DNA of 64,000 nucleotides from Caproicibacterium sp. BJN0003 (GCF_026314295.1 NZ_CP111108.1:1922001-1986000), one strand, 5' to 3'; positions 1 to 8,765 are shown, counted from the stretch's first letter. The notes: generated from the sequence alone by a model not told the origin. Made by a program: numbers and translations.

Positions 1-183
1 CAGGCTGACGACTACCATATCCTCCGGTTTCATTGTCTCGTACTCCACCCCGCTGGGCTTAATCACTATATAACCCGACTCCCTGTCGATTCCACTGACA
101 TTGCCCCAGGTGAATGTGACAAGACCGTATTTTTGTAGAAGGAGATTGGCTCGGCAGACCTTCTCCTTTAGTTCCTCTAACAT
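1..183 (-). CDS. araD: L-ribulose-5-phosphate 4-epimerase, N-terminal part (runs off the window)
   Basis: The minus-strand frame from the ATG at 183 begins [20 protein letters not shown] and continues with [12 protein letters not shown] and [11 protein letters not shown]. This is the N-terminal pattern of class II aldolase-like AraD (the GNVS and KPSG substrate-binding motifs). AraD converts L-ribulose 5-phosphate to D-xylulose 5-phosphate, the last step of bacterial arabinose catabolism. About 61 residues are present. The start overlaps the end of araA by 7 bases and has a GGAGG-like site inside the araA tail, so the two genes should be translationally coupled. The rest lies outside the window. 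Confidence 0.9.
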   Translation of the reverse strand, partial: MLEELKEKVCRANLLLQKYGLVTFTWGNVSGIDRESGYIVIKPSGVEYETMKPEDMVVVSL

Positions 184-1652
184 TTTAGCCTCCAGGCGAG
201 ATCATTGAGGAACAGCTGCTGTTTTAATCCATCGACTGTTGAATCTTTCGTAATATGTACCATTTCAATTTCATTCATTTCTGCCCAGTCCGTCATCATC
301 TCAGCGGTTGCGTCATAGCTGAGAACACTGTGGTGTGCCCCGCCTGCCATAATCCAAAGCTTTGCGCCGGTGCACAAATCGGGTTGTGCTTTCCACATAA
401 CACGGGCGACCGGAAGATTCGGCATATCAAAAGGCGGTTTAATGCATTCAATATCCTGAAGGATGAGTCGAAACCGATTACCCATATCCACCAGCGTCAT
501 TACAACAGCTTTCCCTGGATGGCCTTCAAAAACCAGACGGGCAGGTGGTTCGCGGTTGCCGATTCCCAACGGGTGTACTTCAATTCTCGGCTTCTGCGCC
601 GCAACCGACGGACAAACCTCCAGCATATGTGCGCCGAGCGAATATTCCCTTCCCTTTTCAAGATTATATGTATAGTCCTCCATAAACGCGGTACCTCCGC
701 CCATGCCGGCGGTCATCATTTTGACAATATACGTCATGGCACTAACTTTCCAGTCACCTTCTCCGCCATAGCCGTAACCGTCTGCCATCAAATTCTGGCT
801 GGCAAGCCCGGGCAGCTGCTTCATTCCATAAAGGTCTTCAAAAGTGTTGCTGAAAGCATGGATGCTTTCCCGTTCGAACAGGCACCGCATGGCGATTTCT
901 TCTTTGGCCTGATAGCGCACCGTATCAATGCTGTCCGTGGCCATTTCATAACGCTCGGCGTATTCTGCCATTTTTTTATCAATATCGGCTTCGCTTACCC
1001 GATCGATTTCCTCTGCCAGCTCGCCAACCGGCCAGGTGTTGACCTGCCATCCGAATTTGATTTGCGCCTCGACCTTGTCGCCTTCCGTAACCGCAACCTC
1101 GCGCATATTATCGCCAAAGCGCATTACTTTCAGTTCCCTTGAGGCTTTGTATCCGACAGCAGCGCGCATCCAAGTTTCAAGTTCTTTCAAAGGTTTTTCG
1201 TCCTGCCAATAGCCCATGACAACCTTGCGCGTCAGTCGCATTCTTGCGCTGATAAATCCATGCTCACGATCGCCGTGTGCCGCCTGGTTGAGATTCATGA
1301 AATCCATGTCCATTTCATCATTGGGAATAGACCGGTTATACTGTGTGGCAAAATGACAGTGAGGTTTTTGCAGTAGGCGAAAGCCCTCTATCCACATTTT
1401 GCTGGGGCTGAAGGTGTGACACCATGTAACGACACCACAGCAGCTATCATCCCAGTTGGCTTCTTTCATTAACCGAGTTGCTTCCGCAGGATCTTTCACC
1501 GTTCCTTTATAAATCAGAGGGAACGGCAGACGCTTTGTCATTTCTTCAGCCATTTCTTTCGCTCTCGCAGCTACTGTATCCAGAACAGTTTGTCCGTACA
1601 GAAATTGAGATCCGACGACAAACCAAAATGTTTTTTCGGTCTTTTCTTCCAT
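177..1652 (-). CDS. araA: L-arabinose isomerase
   Basis: A 491-residue protein close to the usual AraA length of about 500. It isomerises L-arabinose to L-ribulose in the cytoplasm. Visible family features are [12 protein letters not shown] at the N-terminus, the metal and catalytic blocks [15 protein letters not shown] and [10 protein letters not shown], and the C-terminal [10 protein letters not shown]. The open frame extends 24 codons upstream, but the ATG at 1652 is preferred because GGAGGT lies just upstream and homologues start here. It is followed by araD with a short overlap and is divergent from an AraR-type repressor, the usual local arrangement in Firmicutes. Confidence 0.95.
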   Translation of the reverse strand: MEEKTEKTFWFVVGSQFLYGQTVLDTVAARAKEMAEEMTKRLPFPLIYKGTVKDPAEATRLMKEANWDDSCCGVVTWCHTFSPSKMWIEGFRLLQKPHCHFATQYNRSIPNDEMDMDFMNLNQAAHGDREHGFISARMRLTRKVVMGYWQDEKPLKELETWMRAAVGYKASRELKVMRFGDNMREVAVTEGDKVEAQIKFGWQVNTWPVGELAEEIDRVSEADIDKKMAEYAERYEMATDSIDTVRYQAKEEIAMRCLFERESIHAFSNTFEDLYGMKQLPGLASQNLMADGYGYGGEGDWKVSAMTYIVKMMTAGMGGGTAFMEDYTYNLEKGREYSLGAHMLEVCPSVAAQKPRIEVHPLGIGNREPPARLVFEGHPGKAVVMTLVDMGNRFRLILQDIECIKPPFDMPNLPVARVMWKAQPDLCTGAKLWIMAGGAHHSVLSYDATAEMMTDWAEMNEIEMVHITKDSTVDGLKQQLFLNDLAWRLKC

Positions 1653-1816
1653 ATTATTACCTCCAAAAAAGATTTTGTTGTTTATAATAATTATAAATAG
1701 CAGTCCTATCCGTCTGTATTTCATAGACTAGCATTAATCTGAGCAATTTTCAATGCAAATTATAGTATCCATCACAAATTCATCGTTTATAACATACTAT
1801 TCGCTATTTAATTATG

Positions 1817-1833
1817 CAAATTTTGATAATTTG
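1817..1833. promoter_or_regulatory. Candidate operator in the araA-araR divergent region
   Basis: The 300-base region between araA and araR holds a perfect inverted repeat, CAAATT-N5-AATTTG. It sits in very AT-rich DNA between two divergent genes, where an AraR operator is expected. It does not closely match a textbook AraR box, so the assignment rests on position and symmetry only. Confidence 0.35.
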
Positions 1834-1953
1834 TATTTATAAATTTAAGATTATAAAATTATTTGTATGTTGTGTGCCCTATATATTGTATTTTTTGCAA
1901 AGATAACTATAATTAATATAAATGAAAAGATACAGAAAGGTAGTGTGACTTCC

Positions 1954-3003
1954 ATGGATTCGCAGAAGAAGTACATACAGCTTTATCATTCAATTGCCGA
2001 TCGCATCAAAAAGGGTGATTTTTCTGTCGGAGATAAACTGCCGACCGAGCAAGATTTTGCCCAGGAATATGGTTTCAGCAGACAAACCGTTCGTCAGGCG
2101 CTCTCCAAGCTTGAGGCAGACAAAATCATCTACAAGATTCAGGGCAGTGGTTCCTTTATTTCAGATTCTGTCCTTTCGATAAAAAGGACCATGCGCATTG
2201 CGGTAATTACCACCTATATCAGCACCTATATTTTTCCTTCCATTCTCCGTGGGATCGAAACTGTGGCAACTTCCGCCGGTTATTCCATTCTGCTGAAAGC
2301 CACCAATAACAGCATTGCAAAAGAACACAGCATATTAGAGAATATTTCCGTTCATGATGTCGACGGAGTGATCGTAGAAGGAACAAAAACCGCGCTTCCA
2401 AATCCAAACCTGTCTTTCTACCGTTCACTCGCAGACAGCAATGTCCCCCTTGTTTTTGTCAACGGCTATTATCCTGAGCTTCTGGAAACAAAACGGCGCA
2501 ACATTCTTTATGTTGTAACGGATGATTATCAGGGCAGTTACGACCTGACATCCGATCTCATCCGGAAAGGTCATACTTCTATCGGCGGCATTTTTAAAAG
2601 CGACGATATCCAAGGAATACGCCGTTTTTCCGGCTATATTGATGCTTTAGTCAACAATGATATTCCGGTAGACGACAATCATATTCTTTGGTTCAACACC
2701 GAGACGAAATTTGGGATTCGACAGCAGCTTTCCGACTCCTGCCTTCCAAAAGAATGCACAGCAATCGTGTGTTATAATGATGAAATCACTCTGCAGGCTC
2801 TGGAATCGATAAACTACCAAAATCAAACCGTCACGGCTCTTCGCTCTTTCGACGGCACCATATCTTCGCAACAGTGCAGTCTCAATTTTTTCTCTTTGCC
2901 GCATCCGAAGGAAGCACTGGGCCTGCTGGCAACCAAAAAGCTGATCCACCTCATAAACGGTGAAGATGAAAAAAGCGCCGTCCTTCCCTGGGAAGATAAC
3001 TAA
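1954..3003 (+). CDS. araR: GntR/LacI-type arabinose repressor (AraR-like)
   Basis: A 349-residue regulator. Residues about 5-70 form a GntR-type winged helix (LPTEQDFAQEYGFSRQTVRQ, then the wing IYKIQGSGSFI). The rest is a LacI/periplasmic-binding-like sensor domain (MRIAVITTYISTYIFPSILRG, GVIVEGTK, FVNGYYPEL). This GntR-head plus LacI-body fusion is the AraR architecture, which represses arabinose genes until L-arabinose binds. The ATG at 1954 aligns with family starts; AGAAAGG lies upstream with wide spacing, and an in-frame GTG at 1945 is an alternative. Divergent orientation to araA supports the role. Confidence 0.85.
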   Translation: MDSQKKYIQLYHSIADRIKKGDFSVGDKLPTEQDFAQEYGFSRQTVRQALSKLEADKIIYKIQGSGSFISDSVLSIKRTMRIAVITTYISTYIFPSILRGIETVATSAGYSILLKATNNSIAKEHSILENISVHDVDGVIVEGTKTALPNPNLSFYRSLADSNVPLVFVNGYYPELLETKRRNILYVVTDDYQGSYDLTSDLIRKGHTSIGGIFKSDDIQGIRRFSGYIDALVNNDIPVDDNHILWFNTETKFGIRQQLSDSCLPKECTAIVCYNDEITLQALESINYQNQTVTALRSFDGTISSQQCSLNFFSLPHPKEALGLLATKKLIHLINGEDEKSAVLPWEDN

Positions 3004-3097
3004 TCCGTATTCCCATAAGTACAAAAATCTGTTGTTTCGAGCTGTATTATTTTGACAGAATTGAATTTCATAAACAGAATTTTAGGAGAGCGTGTTT

Positions 3098-3202
3098 ATG
3101 ATGCAGAACATTTGTCTGGGCAATGTGATGGTCAATTGGGACGATACGCAAAAGTTGTGAAATTTTTACGCGGGACTCCTCCTGTTTTCTGAGACATTTT
3201 AA
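3098..3202 (+). pseudogene. Relic of a VOC (glyoxalase/bleomycin-resistance fold) protein
   Basis: An ATG with an AGGAGAG site opens a frame reading LGNVMVNWDDTQKL, then a TGA at 3158-3160, then in the same frame NFYAGLLLFSETF and a second stop. VOC proteins commonly begin with a beta strand followed by a D..KL..FYAGLLG helix, which this matches. Only about 33 residues remain of an expected 120 or more, and one internal stop is present. The gene is taken to be dead. Short length keeps confidence modest. Confidence 0.45.
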
Positions 3203-3255
3203 ATTTTCATAATAGGCAGCAGCAAACATGCACCTATAATTTCGCTTTTTCTGAT

Positions 3256-3462
3256 GATTCCTTTATCACTCAAATTACTACACCATCTAGGCCACAAAGC
3301 CAAACTGTTTCGTGGCTCTTTTTGTGCCATCTATTTTATTTGTAGACTATAAAATAAAAAAGCGCAGCTGCGGAGAGAAAACTCTGTGGCTGCGCTTTCC
3401 TACTAAGCATTGACATCACTTTTCTTCAGAACTATATTTAGACTATAAATATTAAAAGGCTT
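3256..3462 (+). repeat. Diverged intergenic cassette, copy 1: two hairpins followed by a sigma-A-like promoter
   Basis: About 207 bases that align end to end with 22946-23150. First hairpin 3291-3315 (GCCAC/GTGGC) is followed by CTCTTTTTG, a plus-strand terminator. Second hairpin 3358-3399 has stem AAGCGCAGC/GCTGCGCTT; its T-run lies on the minus strand. A promoter follows: TTGACA at 3410-3415, a 17-base spacer, TATATT at 3433-3438. The promoter points at the gene starting at 3525. Stems vary between copies while structure is kept. Confidence 0.65.
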
Positions 3463-3524
3463 TTCTGCTTTTAGCAGCATCTCATAAACTGAAATAAGTT
3501 TTACAGTTTATAATCGAGGGAAAA

Positions 3525-4004
3525 ATGCAATTATACGATGCAGTTAATCTATGTAATAATTCCGAGTTAACTGAATGGGACATGATTCAGTATGTCAATT
3601 TCCTTGTCAATAAAAGCATGAAGTATTCCGTTGAAATACCATTTATGCCCTATAAAAAAGCATTTGAGATTGGAAAAGGATATTGCGTTCAACAAGCATT
3701 TTGTGTTCGTGATATATTACGTGAATTAGGCTATGATGTTCAGGCTGTCTACTGCCGGAAAGCATTTTTCAAGGATTCAGAAACCATATCCGGTCATACA
3801 TGGTGTAGAGTATGTATTGATAACATAGAAAAAGATGTATGCCCATGTAATCCTAATAATCGCCCTGGTAAAGTAAACTTTGTTCCAATCTCACAAGTTA
3901 AGAAGTATAGCGGGCTAATTGTAGTGGGCGGATATCTTGGATCTATTCTCGTTTGTTTTAAGCGACTGCTGATCACAAAACTGAAAAGCAAATTTACAAA
4001 ATAA
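3525..4004 (+). CDS. Transglutaminase-like cysteine protease-fold protein
   Basis: A 159-residue protein with a transglutaminase-like core. The likely catalytic triad is Cys in GKGYCVQQAF (about residue 54), His in SGHTWCRV (about residue 90) and Asp in EKDVCPCNP (about residue 105). The segment GIGKGYCVQQA-type followed by LRELGYDVQAVYCR is typical of the family. No signal peptide is seen. A hydrophobic patch near the C-terminus (SGLIVVGGYLGSILVCF) may be a membrane contact. GAGGG precedes the ATG by four bases. It lies behind the repeat-borne promoter at 3410-3438. Substrate unknown. Confidence 0.7.
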   Translation: MQLYDAVNLCNNSELTEWDMIQYVNFLVNKSMKYSVEIPFMPYKKAFEIGKGYCVQQAFCVRDILRELGYDVQAVYCRKAFFKDSETISGHTWCRVCIDNIEKDVCPCNPNNRPGKVNFVPISQVKKYSGLIVVGGYLGSILVCFKRLLITKLKSKFTK

Positions 4005-4147
4005 ATACACCTGTGATTACTTGTCAAGAACATCTTGAACATTTTTGTAAAACTAATAAATGATTCCCATTCTGTTTAATTAAAATAGTTGTTCATTTAC
4101 ATTCTGCAAAAAAATCAGAATAAATAGTTTAAAGTGAGGTGCAAAAA

Positions 4148-4663
4148 ATGGACGAATCTAGCTATACTGAAATCATTAAAGATGAGTCGAATCGTGCTTT
4201 GTGGGAAGTTGAAAATGTCATTGCCTGTATTCCTGATGAGCTTTGGGACAAATGCTATTGCGAAATGCCTTTGTGGAAACACATCTACCACATGCTGCAT
4301 TCATTGGATCAATGGTATATCAATCCGAGAGTGTATAATCAGCCCTCCTTCCACCAAAAAGATCTTAACAATCTTGATGTACAGAGTAATAAAAGGCTTA
4401 GCCGGGAAAAAATCGGTCATTATTTTGATTTCATTAAGAAAAAGATCATCGATTACGATGATACGCTGACTGATGATATTTTGCTGCAAAAACCGGATCA
4501 GTGCGAATGGACTCGCTTCACATTGATTTTAGCACAACATCGGCATCTGCATAGCCATATGGGAATATTAATGGGTTTTATCATTGAAGATACCAATATG
4601 TGGCCGAAAACACTTGGCTTAGAGCGACCAATTCCAAACGGTGATTTTGGTACATTCTTTTAG
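4148..4663 (+). CDS. DinB-family protein
   Basis: A 171-residue four-helix-bundle protein of the DinB/YfiT superfamily, metal-binding proteins often linked to thiol transfer or stress. The expected metal-ligand histidines are visible in PLWKHIYHMLHSLDQWY (about residues 40-56) and LAQHRHLHSHMGILMG (about residues 128-143). The ATG at 4148 is chosen because GTGAGGTG lies 7 bases upstream; a GTG at 4139 in frame is too close to that site. It stands alone between two unrelated small genes. Specific substrate unknown. Confidence 0.75.
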   Translation: MDESSYTEIIKDESNRALWEVENVIACIPDELWDKCYCEMPLWKHIYHMLHSLDQWYINPRVYNQPSFHQKDLNNLDVQSNKRLSREKIGHYFDFIKKKIIDYDDTLTDDILLQKPDQCEWTRFTLILAQHRHLHSHMGILMGFIIEDTNMWPKTLGLERPIPNGDFGTFF

Positions 4664-4762
4664 CTAACGTAGAAAGAACTATTCGAATTGCCAACCAACT
4701 TCACATAATGTTTATGATACTCTTTCATTGTATAATCAAATCAGACTATATGGAGTAGATGT

Positions 4763-5395
4763 ATGAGTAGGAATTATGTTAGAATTATTTTTAAGATAGT
4801 CATTTTTTTATTTATCTTGCAATTGCTACGTATTGGAATAAAAAGTGTTTGTTTTCTTGTTGTTGATAGAACGTATTACTCTGATAGAATCGCTTCGCTT
4901 TTTGCAATGGTACTGCTATCGGCACTCATTTTGCTTGTTGCCAAATTTAGAAGAATAGATCTGTCTATTTTCCCAAAACACTTTGGGGCTGGTTATATAA
5001 TCTTTACCGTAATCGCGTTTGCCTTGTTTGTCTCAACACCAATATTGACGAAAAACAATAGCACATCCGAAATCGTCCTGTTGATTTATTCTGCAATTGT
5101 GACACCGGTATTCGAAGAGTTAATCTTTAGAGGATTTGTTTGGAATAAGCTTAATACGTTGTTTAAGAAAGAGTGGATTACATATGTTATGTCAACCTTA
5201 TTGTTTGCCGTTTGGCATTTCGGGTACATTGACACGATCGCTTTTCATGTGGAAACAGGACTGGCGAATGCTATCATATGGAAGGTTATTACGGGCTTTT
5301 GTTTCGGCATTGTTTTAGGGGCACTGCGTCTCAAAACTAAAAACTGTTATTCAACAATGCTTCTGCATGGAGTACTTAACATCTTTGGTAGATAA
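4763..5395 (+). CDS. CPBP-family intramembrane glutamic protease (CAAX/Abi)
   Basis: A 210-residue membrane protein with about six hydrophobic segments. The family motifs are present: EELIFRG (Glu118-Glu119, Arg123), FAVWHFG (His152) and the C-terminal HGVLN. CPBP proteases act inside the membrane; in Gram-positive bacteria they are linked to bacteriocin self-immunity or protein processing. GGAG precedes the ATG. No bacteriocin gene is visible nearby, so the target cannot be inferred. The next gene-sized feature is an inserted IS element. Confidence 0.8.
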   Translation: MSRNYVRIIFKIVIFLFILQLLRIGIKSVCFLVVDRTYYSDRIASLFAMVLLSALILLVAKFRRIDLSIFPKHFGAGYIIFTVIAFALFVSTPILTKNNSTSEIVLLIYSAIVTPVFEELIFRGFVWNKLNTLFKKEWITYVMSTLLFAVWHFGYIDTIAFHVETGLANAIIWKVITGFCFGIVLGALRLKTKNCYSTMLLHGVLNIFGR

Positions 5396-5527
5396 GATAT
5401 TTGATGATCACAACAGCCAGCCTGAAGCTTTTCCCGAACTTCGCATCATGTTTAGTATCAACGCTAAAGCTTTTTCGTCCTTAGCCCCTGAGGTCACTAA
5501 TCATAAAAACAGAACTTATATTATATT

Positions 5528-6745
5528 CGTAAATTGCAAGTGCAAGTTGGACACCCCCGGTAGAATGGTAGCGAGGGTTCATGCAGCGTAGACGCCGTCC
5601 AAGAAAGCATCAAAAAGCTCCTCCGGTGTCTGGTATCCAAGCCGCCTGCGTGGGCGCCCATTTAGCTCGTCAGCAAAGGTCAGGACCTGCGCCGGGGAGA
5701 ACTTTTCAATGGAGGTTCCCTTGGGAATGAAGTCCCGCAGCAGGCCATTGTGGCGCTCGTTTACAGGGCGCTCCCATGACGAATACGGATGTGTAAAGTA
5801 AACCATTGTGCCCCACTGTTCAGTCTGAGCGAAGTTCTCAAACTCTGAGCCGTTATCGGCAGTGATGGTTTTGAAAACACTGCTGAAATGGTCGCCAAAC
5901 TCGGCGTGAAGCGCCTGCATAGCGGCTTGTACATCCTCGCTGGTCTTTCCGGCAATCTGCATGGCAATGTAGTTGTCAGTCACTCTTTCAACGAGAGTAA
6001 ATACAACCGCTTCTTTGCCGTTTCGTAGGCCAACGACAGTATCGGCTTCCCAGTGACCCGGCACAGTACGGGCAGTGACCTCATCGGGACGTTCCTCAAT
6101 ACTACGACCCTTGGGACGCTTGTTGATTCGGCTCTTTCCTCTGGTGTTACGGCGTTTCAGGGCATCCGGCACCTCAAACAGAGATAATGACAAGCCTCCA
6201 GCCCACAGTTCGTTGTAGAGAGTCTTAGTGCTCATCATCTCATTTTCCTTGAATAACATGTGAAGCCTTGCATAACCCACGCAGGCATCCAAAGACCAGC
6301 GATGCTCTCTGACCCGCTGCACGACCCAGTCGATGAAAGCAGTGCAGCTATCCACCTTATGGGGCTTATGGCACCGGCTCCTGTTTGACCTGTACACCGC
6401 CTGTCCTCGCTTTGCGGAATAGCCCGGCACTCGGCCTTTGTTGCTCTTGCGGGGCGGTGTGCCCCGACGCAGCTCGTTTCCTACAGTGCTTGGTGAGCAG
6501 TTAAGCTCTCTGGCGATTGCACGATTTGAGTAGCCAAGGCGGCGCAGCCGCTCAATTGCGCCTCTATCTTCTCGCTGTAAATGCTGTCCCGGCTTGCGTT
6601 CTGGCTCCACTGTGATATAATCTGGGCAGTCCATAGTGATTGTCCTCCTCTGGCAGTTTGAGTGTGTGATAACTCCATTCTACCATGTAGGAAAATCACT
6701 GTGGATTTTTCTGTTCAAGTGTCCAACTTCATTTTACAACCGACC
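5528..6745 (-). mobile_element. IS30-family insertion sequence
   Basis: One transposase gene is flanked by inverted ends. The shared core AAGTTGGACAC occurs at 5544-5554 and, inverted, at 6719-6729; looser similarity extends outward to about 27 bases. A 13-base direct repeat CTTATATTATATT lies immediately outside at 5515-5527 and 6746-6758, consistent with a target duplication, though longer than the 2-3 bases usual for IS30. The element is visibly richer in G+C than its surroundings, which suggests recent arrival. It sits between genes and breaks none that can be recognised. Confidence 0.8.
5579..6634 (-). CDS. IS30-family transposase
   Basis: A 351-residue intact transposase. The N-terminal helix-turn-helix is at about residues 24-57 (LRRLGYSNRAIARELNCSPS). 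The DDE catalytic residues are Asp198 in HWEADTVVG, Asp260 in TADNGSEF and Glu293 in VNERHNGLLR, the standard IS30 spacing. AGAGGAGG precedes the ATG. The stop is close to the left end of the element. All key residues are present, so it may still be active. Confidence 0.92.
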   Translation of the reverse strand: MDCPDYITVEPERKPGQHLQREDRGAIERLRRLGYSNRAIARELNCSPSTVGNELRRGTPPRKSNKGRVPGYSAKRGQAVYRSNRSRCHKPHKVDSCTAFIDWVVQRVREHRWSLDACVGYARLHMLFKENEMMSTKTLYNELWAGGLSLSLFEVPDALKRRNTRGKSRINKRPKGRSIEERPDEVTARTVPGHWEADTVVGLRNGKEAVVFTLVERVTDNYIAMQIAGKTSEDVQAAMQALHAEFGDHFSSVFKTITADNGSEFENFAQTEQWGTMVYFTHPYSSWERPVNERHNGLLRDFIPKGTSIEKFSPAQVLTFADELNGRPRRRLGYQTPEELFDAFLDGVYAA

Positions 6746-6791
6746 CTTATATTATATTACAAAAATTTCAAATGAAATATAGAGGGTCAGT

Positions 6792-7289
6792 GTGAAAAAT
6801 GTATTTTTAATTGGTGGAACAATGGGAGTGGGAAAAACCACTACCTGCCAAATTATTAAAAACAAACTGAATAACTGTGCTTTTTTGGATGGAGATTGGT
6901 GTTGGGATATGCACCCATTTCAAGTGACTGATGAAACGAAACAAATGGTAGTCGAGAATATTTGTTTTCTCCTAAACAACTTTATCAAATGTTCCGCCTA
7001 CGAAAACATTGTGTTTTGCTGGGTGATGCATGAACAAAGTATTATCGACGATATTATTTCACGTCTTGATACGACGAACTGCAAAACCCATTCGATTTCT
7101 TTGGTATGCGATAAACAAGCATTGTTCTCGCATTTAAAAAAGGATGTAGATGCAGGTATTCGTACTGAAGATATAATTCGTAGGAGTATGGACCGTATGC
7201 CTTTATACGAAAATCTCAGCACGCATAAAGTGGACGTATCAAAAATTAATGCTGAACAAGCAGCTAATATTATTATTCAGAGCTGCTAA
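6792..7289 (+). CDS. P-loop nucleotide-binding protein (AAA/kinase-like)
   Basis: A 165-residue protein with a Walker A motif GGTMGVGKTT at residues 8-17, followed by FLDGDWCWDMHPF, where an Asp typically contacts substrate in small nucleoside- or shikimate-kinase-like folds. The late segment ENLSTHKVDVSKINAEQAANII resembles the C-terminal strand and helix of such kinases. A GTG start is used, with AGAGGG six bases upstream. Small-molecule phosphorylation is likely but the substrate is unknown. It lies directly right of the IS element. Confidence 0.65.
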   Translation: MKNVFLIGGTMGVGKTTTCQIIKNKLNNCAFLDGDWCWDMHPFQVTDETKQMVVENICFLLNNFIKCSAYENIVFCWVMHEQSIIDDIISRLDTTNCKTHSISLVCDKQALFSHLKKDVDAGIRTEDIIRRSMDRMPLYENLSTHKVDVSKINAEQAANIIIQSC

Positions 7290-7344
7290 ATACAATTTGG
7301 AATTCGCAGTTGATCGTATCCGATAAATAGCTAAGAAGGAAGTG

Positions 7345-7419
7345 ATGGTATGCCACCAAAGAATCGTTTGTCCTCTGTGCAAGAATAAAACACAAATTGT
7401 ACAGAGGTGTATTAAATGA
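7345..7419 (+). CDS. 24-residue Cys-rich peptide, resembles a truncated cysteine-rich KTR protein
   Basis: ATG at 7345 with AGAAGGAAG just upstream encodes MVCHQRIVCPLCKNKTQIVQ and four more residues, then TGA. The CPLCKNKT block resembles the start of the small cysteine-rich KTR proteins carried by conjugative elements (CPVCxNKTR), but the second half with the other Cys pair is missing. Its TGA overlaps the ATG of the next gene (ATGA), so it could couple translation. It may be a relic reused as a leader, or chance. Confidence 0.35.
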   Translation: MVCHQRIVCPLCKNKTQIVQRCIK

Positions 7420-8222
7420 TGAGATTAGATAAACCAGCGTTTTCAAGTGAAACCATTAGAGCAATGGAGGATATGTCGTTTTTTACCCATTCGCTTATTT
7501 TTGATGACCTACTGATCGTTGCCCAAAGAGAAACAAACTGCTTCGTATTAAAGACGAATGATGGATTGATTATCATTGATGCTATTTGGCCGTCAAAAAA
7601 AGCTTTTGACGCTATCGTAGCTGCAATTAAAGATGTAGGATGGAATCCTGACACTATTAAAAAGCTGCTTCTAACACATGGCCATGTTGACCATACAGGA
7701 TGTGGTAAATGGTTTGTTGAACAATATCATGTGGACACATACCTCTCCAAGGTGGATGATATTTTCTGGCAGGAACATCCGACAAAGCCAGACAGACCTG
7801 AAACATGGAAAGATTACGCTATTGATCATTATCTGCAAGATGGAGATACCGTAACATTAGGTGACAAGACAATATTTGTCTACAGCACGCCTGGTCATAC
7901 CCCTGGCTGCCTGAGTTATATATTTCCCGTAAAAGAAAATGGAGAAAATCACATGGCAGCCCTATGGGGAGGTACTACGCCGCCTTGGAAAAAGGCCGAA
8001 GTGAAACAATACCTGAAATCATTGGATTACTTTGTTTGTGAGGCAATGAACAAACATGTGGATGTGGCATTAAGCAACCACACAGCAATTGATAACGGTC
8101 TAGAACGTATTGCGTACTCCAGAAAAAGATTAGCCTATATGCCTAACATTTATATCATTGGACTGGATGGATTTCAAAAATACTGTCAAGTTTTTCGTAC
8201 GATGAGTTCAGAAAGATTATAA
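7416..8222 (+). CDS. MBL-fold metallo-hydrolase
   Basis: A 268-residue metallo-beta-lactamase-fold enzyme. The metal-binding motif HGHVDHTG is at residues 88-95, a further His is in STPGHTPG (about residue 161), and SNHTAIDNG near the C-terminus supplies the last ligand region. Length and layout fit single-domain hydrolases of the glyoxalase II/lactonase type. The enzyme appears cytoplasmic. Two ATG codons in tandem at 7416 and 7419 are possible starts. CAGAGGTG precedes them. Substrate unknown. Confidence 0.8.
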   Translation: MMRLDKPAFSSETIRAMEDMSFFTHSLIFDDLLIVAQRETNCFVLKTNDGLIIIDAIWPSKKAFDAIVAAIKDVGWNPDTIKKLLLTHGHVDHTGCGKWFVEQYHVDTYLSKVDDIFWQEHPTKPDRPETWKDYAIDHYLQDGDTVTLGDKTIFVYSTPGHTPGCLSYIFPVKENGENHMAALWGGTTPPWKKAEVKQYLKSLDYFVCEAMNKHVDVALSNHTAIDNGLERIAYSRKRLAYMPNIYIIGLDGFQKYCQVFRTMSSERL

Positions 8223-8565
8223 TGCCATTTAAATCGTCTCCCTTCACTGTGTTCCATTTGAGTTTCACCGCATACCCGTCGATAGAGATTTTGTGAAGAT
8301 ACTCCGCCGATGTGGAAGATTTGTTCCGGGATCATGACCCGATATAGAATAAAATTGGGAAAGTCTTAACTGTCCTCATCGAAATCATGGATAAACCTAT
8401 CATTCTTCATATGATGGAGCTTTAGCTGTAGAAAAGCAGCTCATTTCCCCCTAAGCAATTATAATTTTTACCAAAATTCAGTGTATCTTCGTCTTCAATG
8501 ATGAAAAGGGTATATGAATCTTTCGTGCTACCATTAGCATGAATTTTATGTTTAAAGAAAAAGCT
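8223..8565. other. Non-coding stretch with short unplaced reading fragments
   Basis: No intact gene is visible between the MBL-fold gene and the hairpin cluster. On the minus strand 8226-8300 reads AEYLHKISIDGYAVKLKWNT and on, a protein-like run that lacks a start and is bounded upstream by a stop. On the plus strand 8370-8430 reads VLTVLIEIMDKPIILHMMEL to a stop. Both look like gene debris but I cannot assign a family. Confidence 0.3.
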
Positions 8566-8675
8566 CTGTCATCTAAAAGACAAAGCAAAAAAATAAGGCA
8601 CTGTTTTTCACAGTGCCCAAAGGATGCTGAATGACAAGCTCTGCAGGTATAACACCTGCAGAGCTTGTCATTTTT
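8566..8675 (-). terminator. Three consecutive hairpins, last one with an 18-bp perfect stem
   Basis: Hairpins lie at about 8566-8587 (GCT.TGTC/GACA.AGC), 8597-8617 (GGCACTGT/ACAGTGCC) and 8631-8671, where 18 bases ATGACAAGCTCTGCAGGT pair perfectly with 8654-8671 around a 5-base loop. The last is flanked by T-runs on the plus strand and by A-rich sequence on the other side. The cluster lies downstream of the minus-strand redox genes, and probably ends transcription from both sides. Confidence 0.75.
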
Positions 8676-8765
8676 AAAATCTGCTGAACTTCTATCTATT
8701 CTTTTTTCCGAAACTCGAAAAAGCAACTGCACAGATACTGCATAGATACTTTTTCCTTATAAAAA

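Noticed and set aside
255-1142. Long plus-strand open frame opposite araA
   Set aside because: It is the antisense of a clear AraA coding sequence, has no ribosome site and encodes a His/Cys-rich sequence without family features.
5367-5591. 74-codon plus-strand frame between the CPBP protease and the IS element
   Set aside because: It overlaps the protease end, crosses the IS boundary and has no family match.
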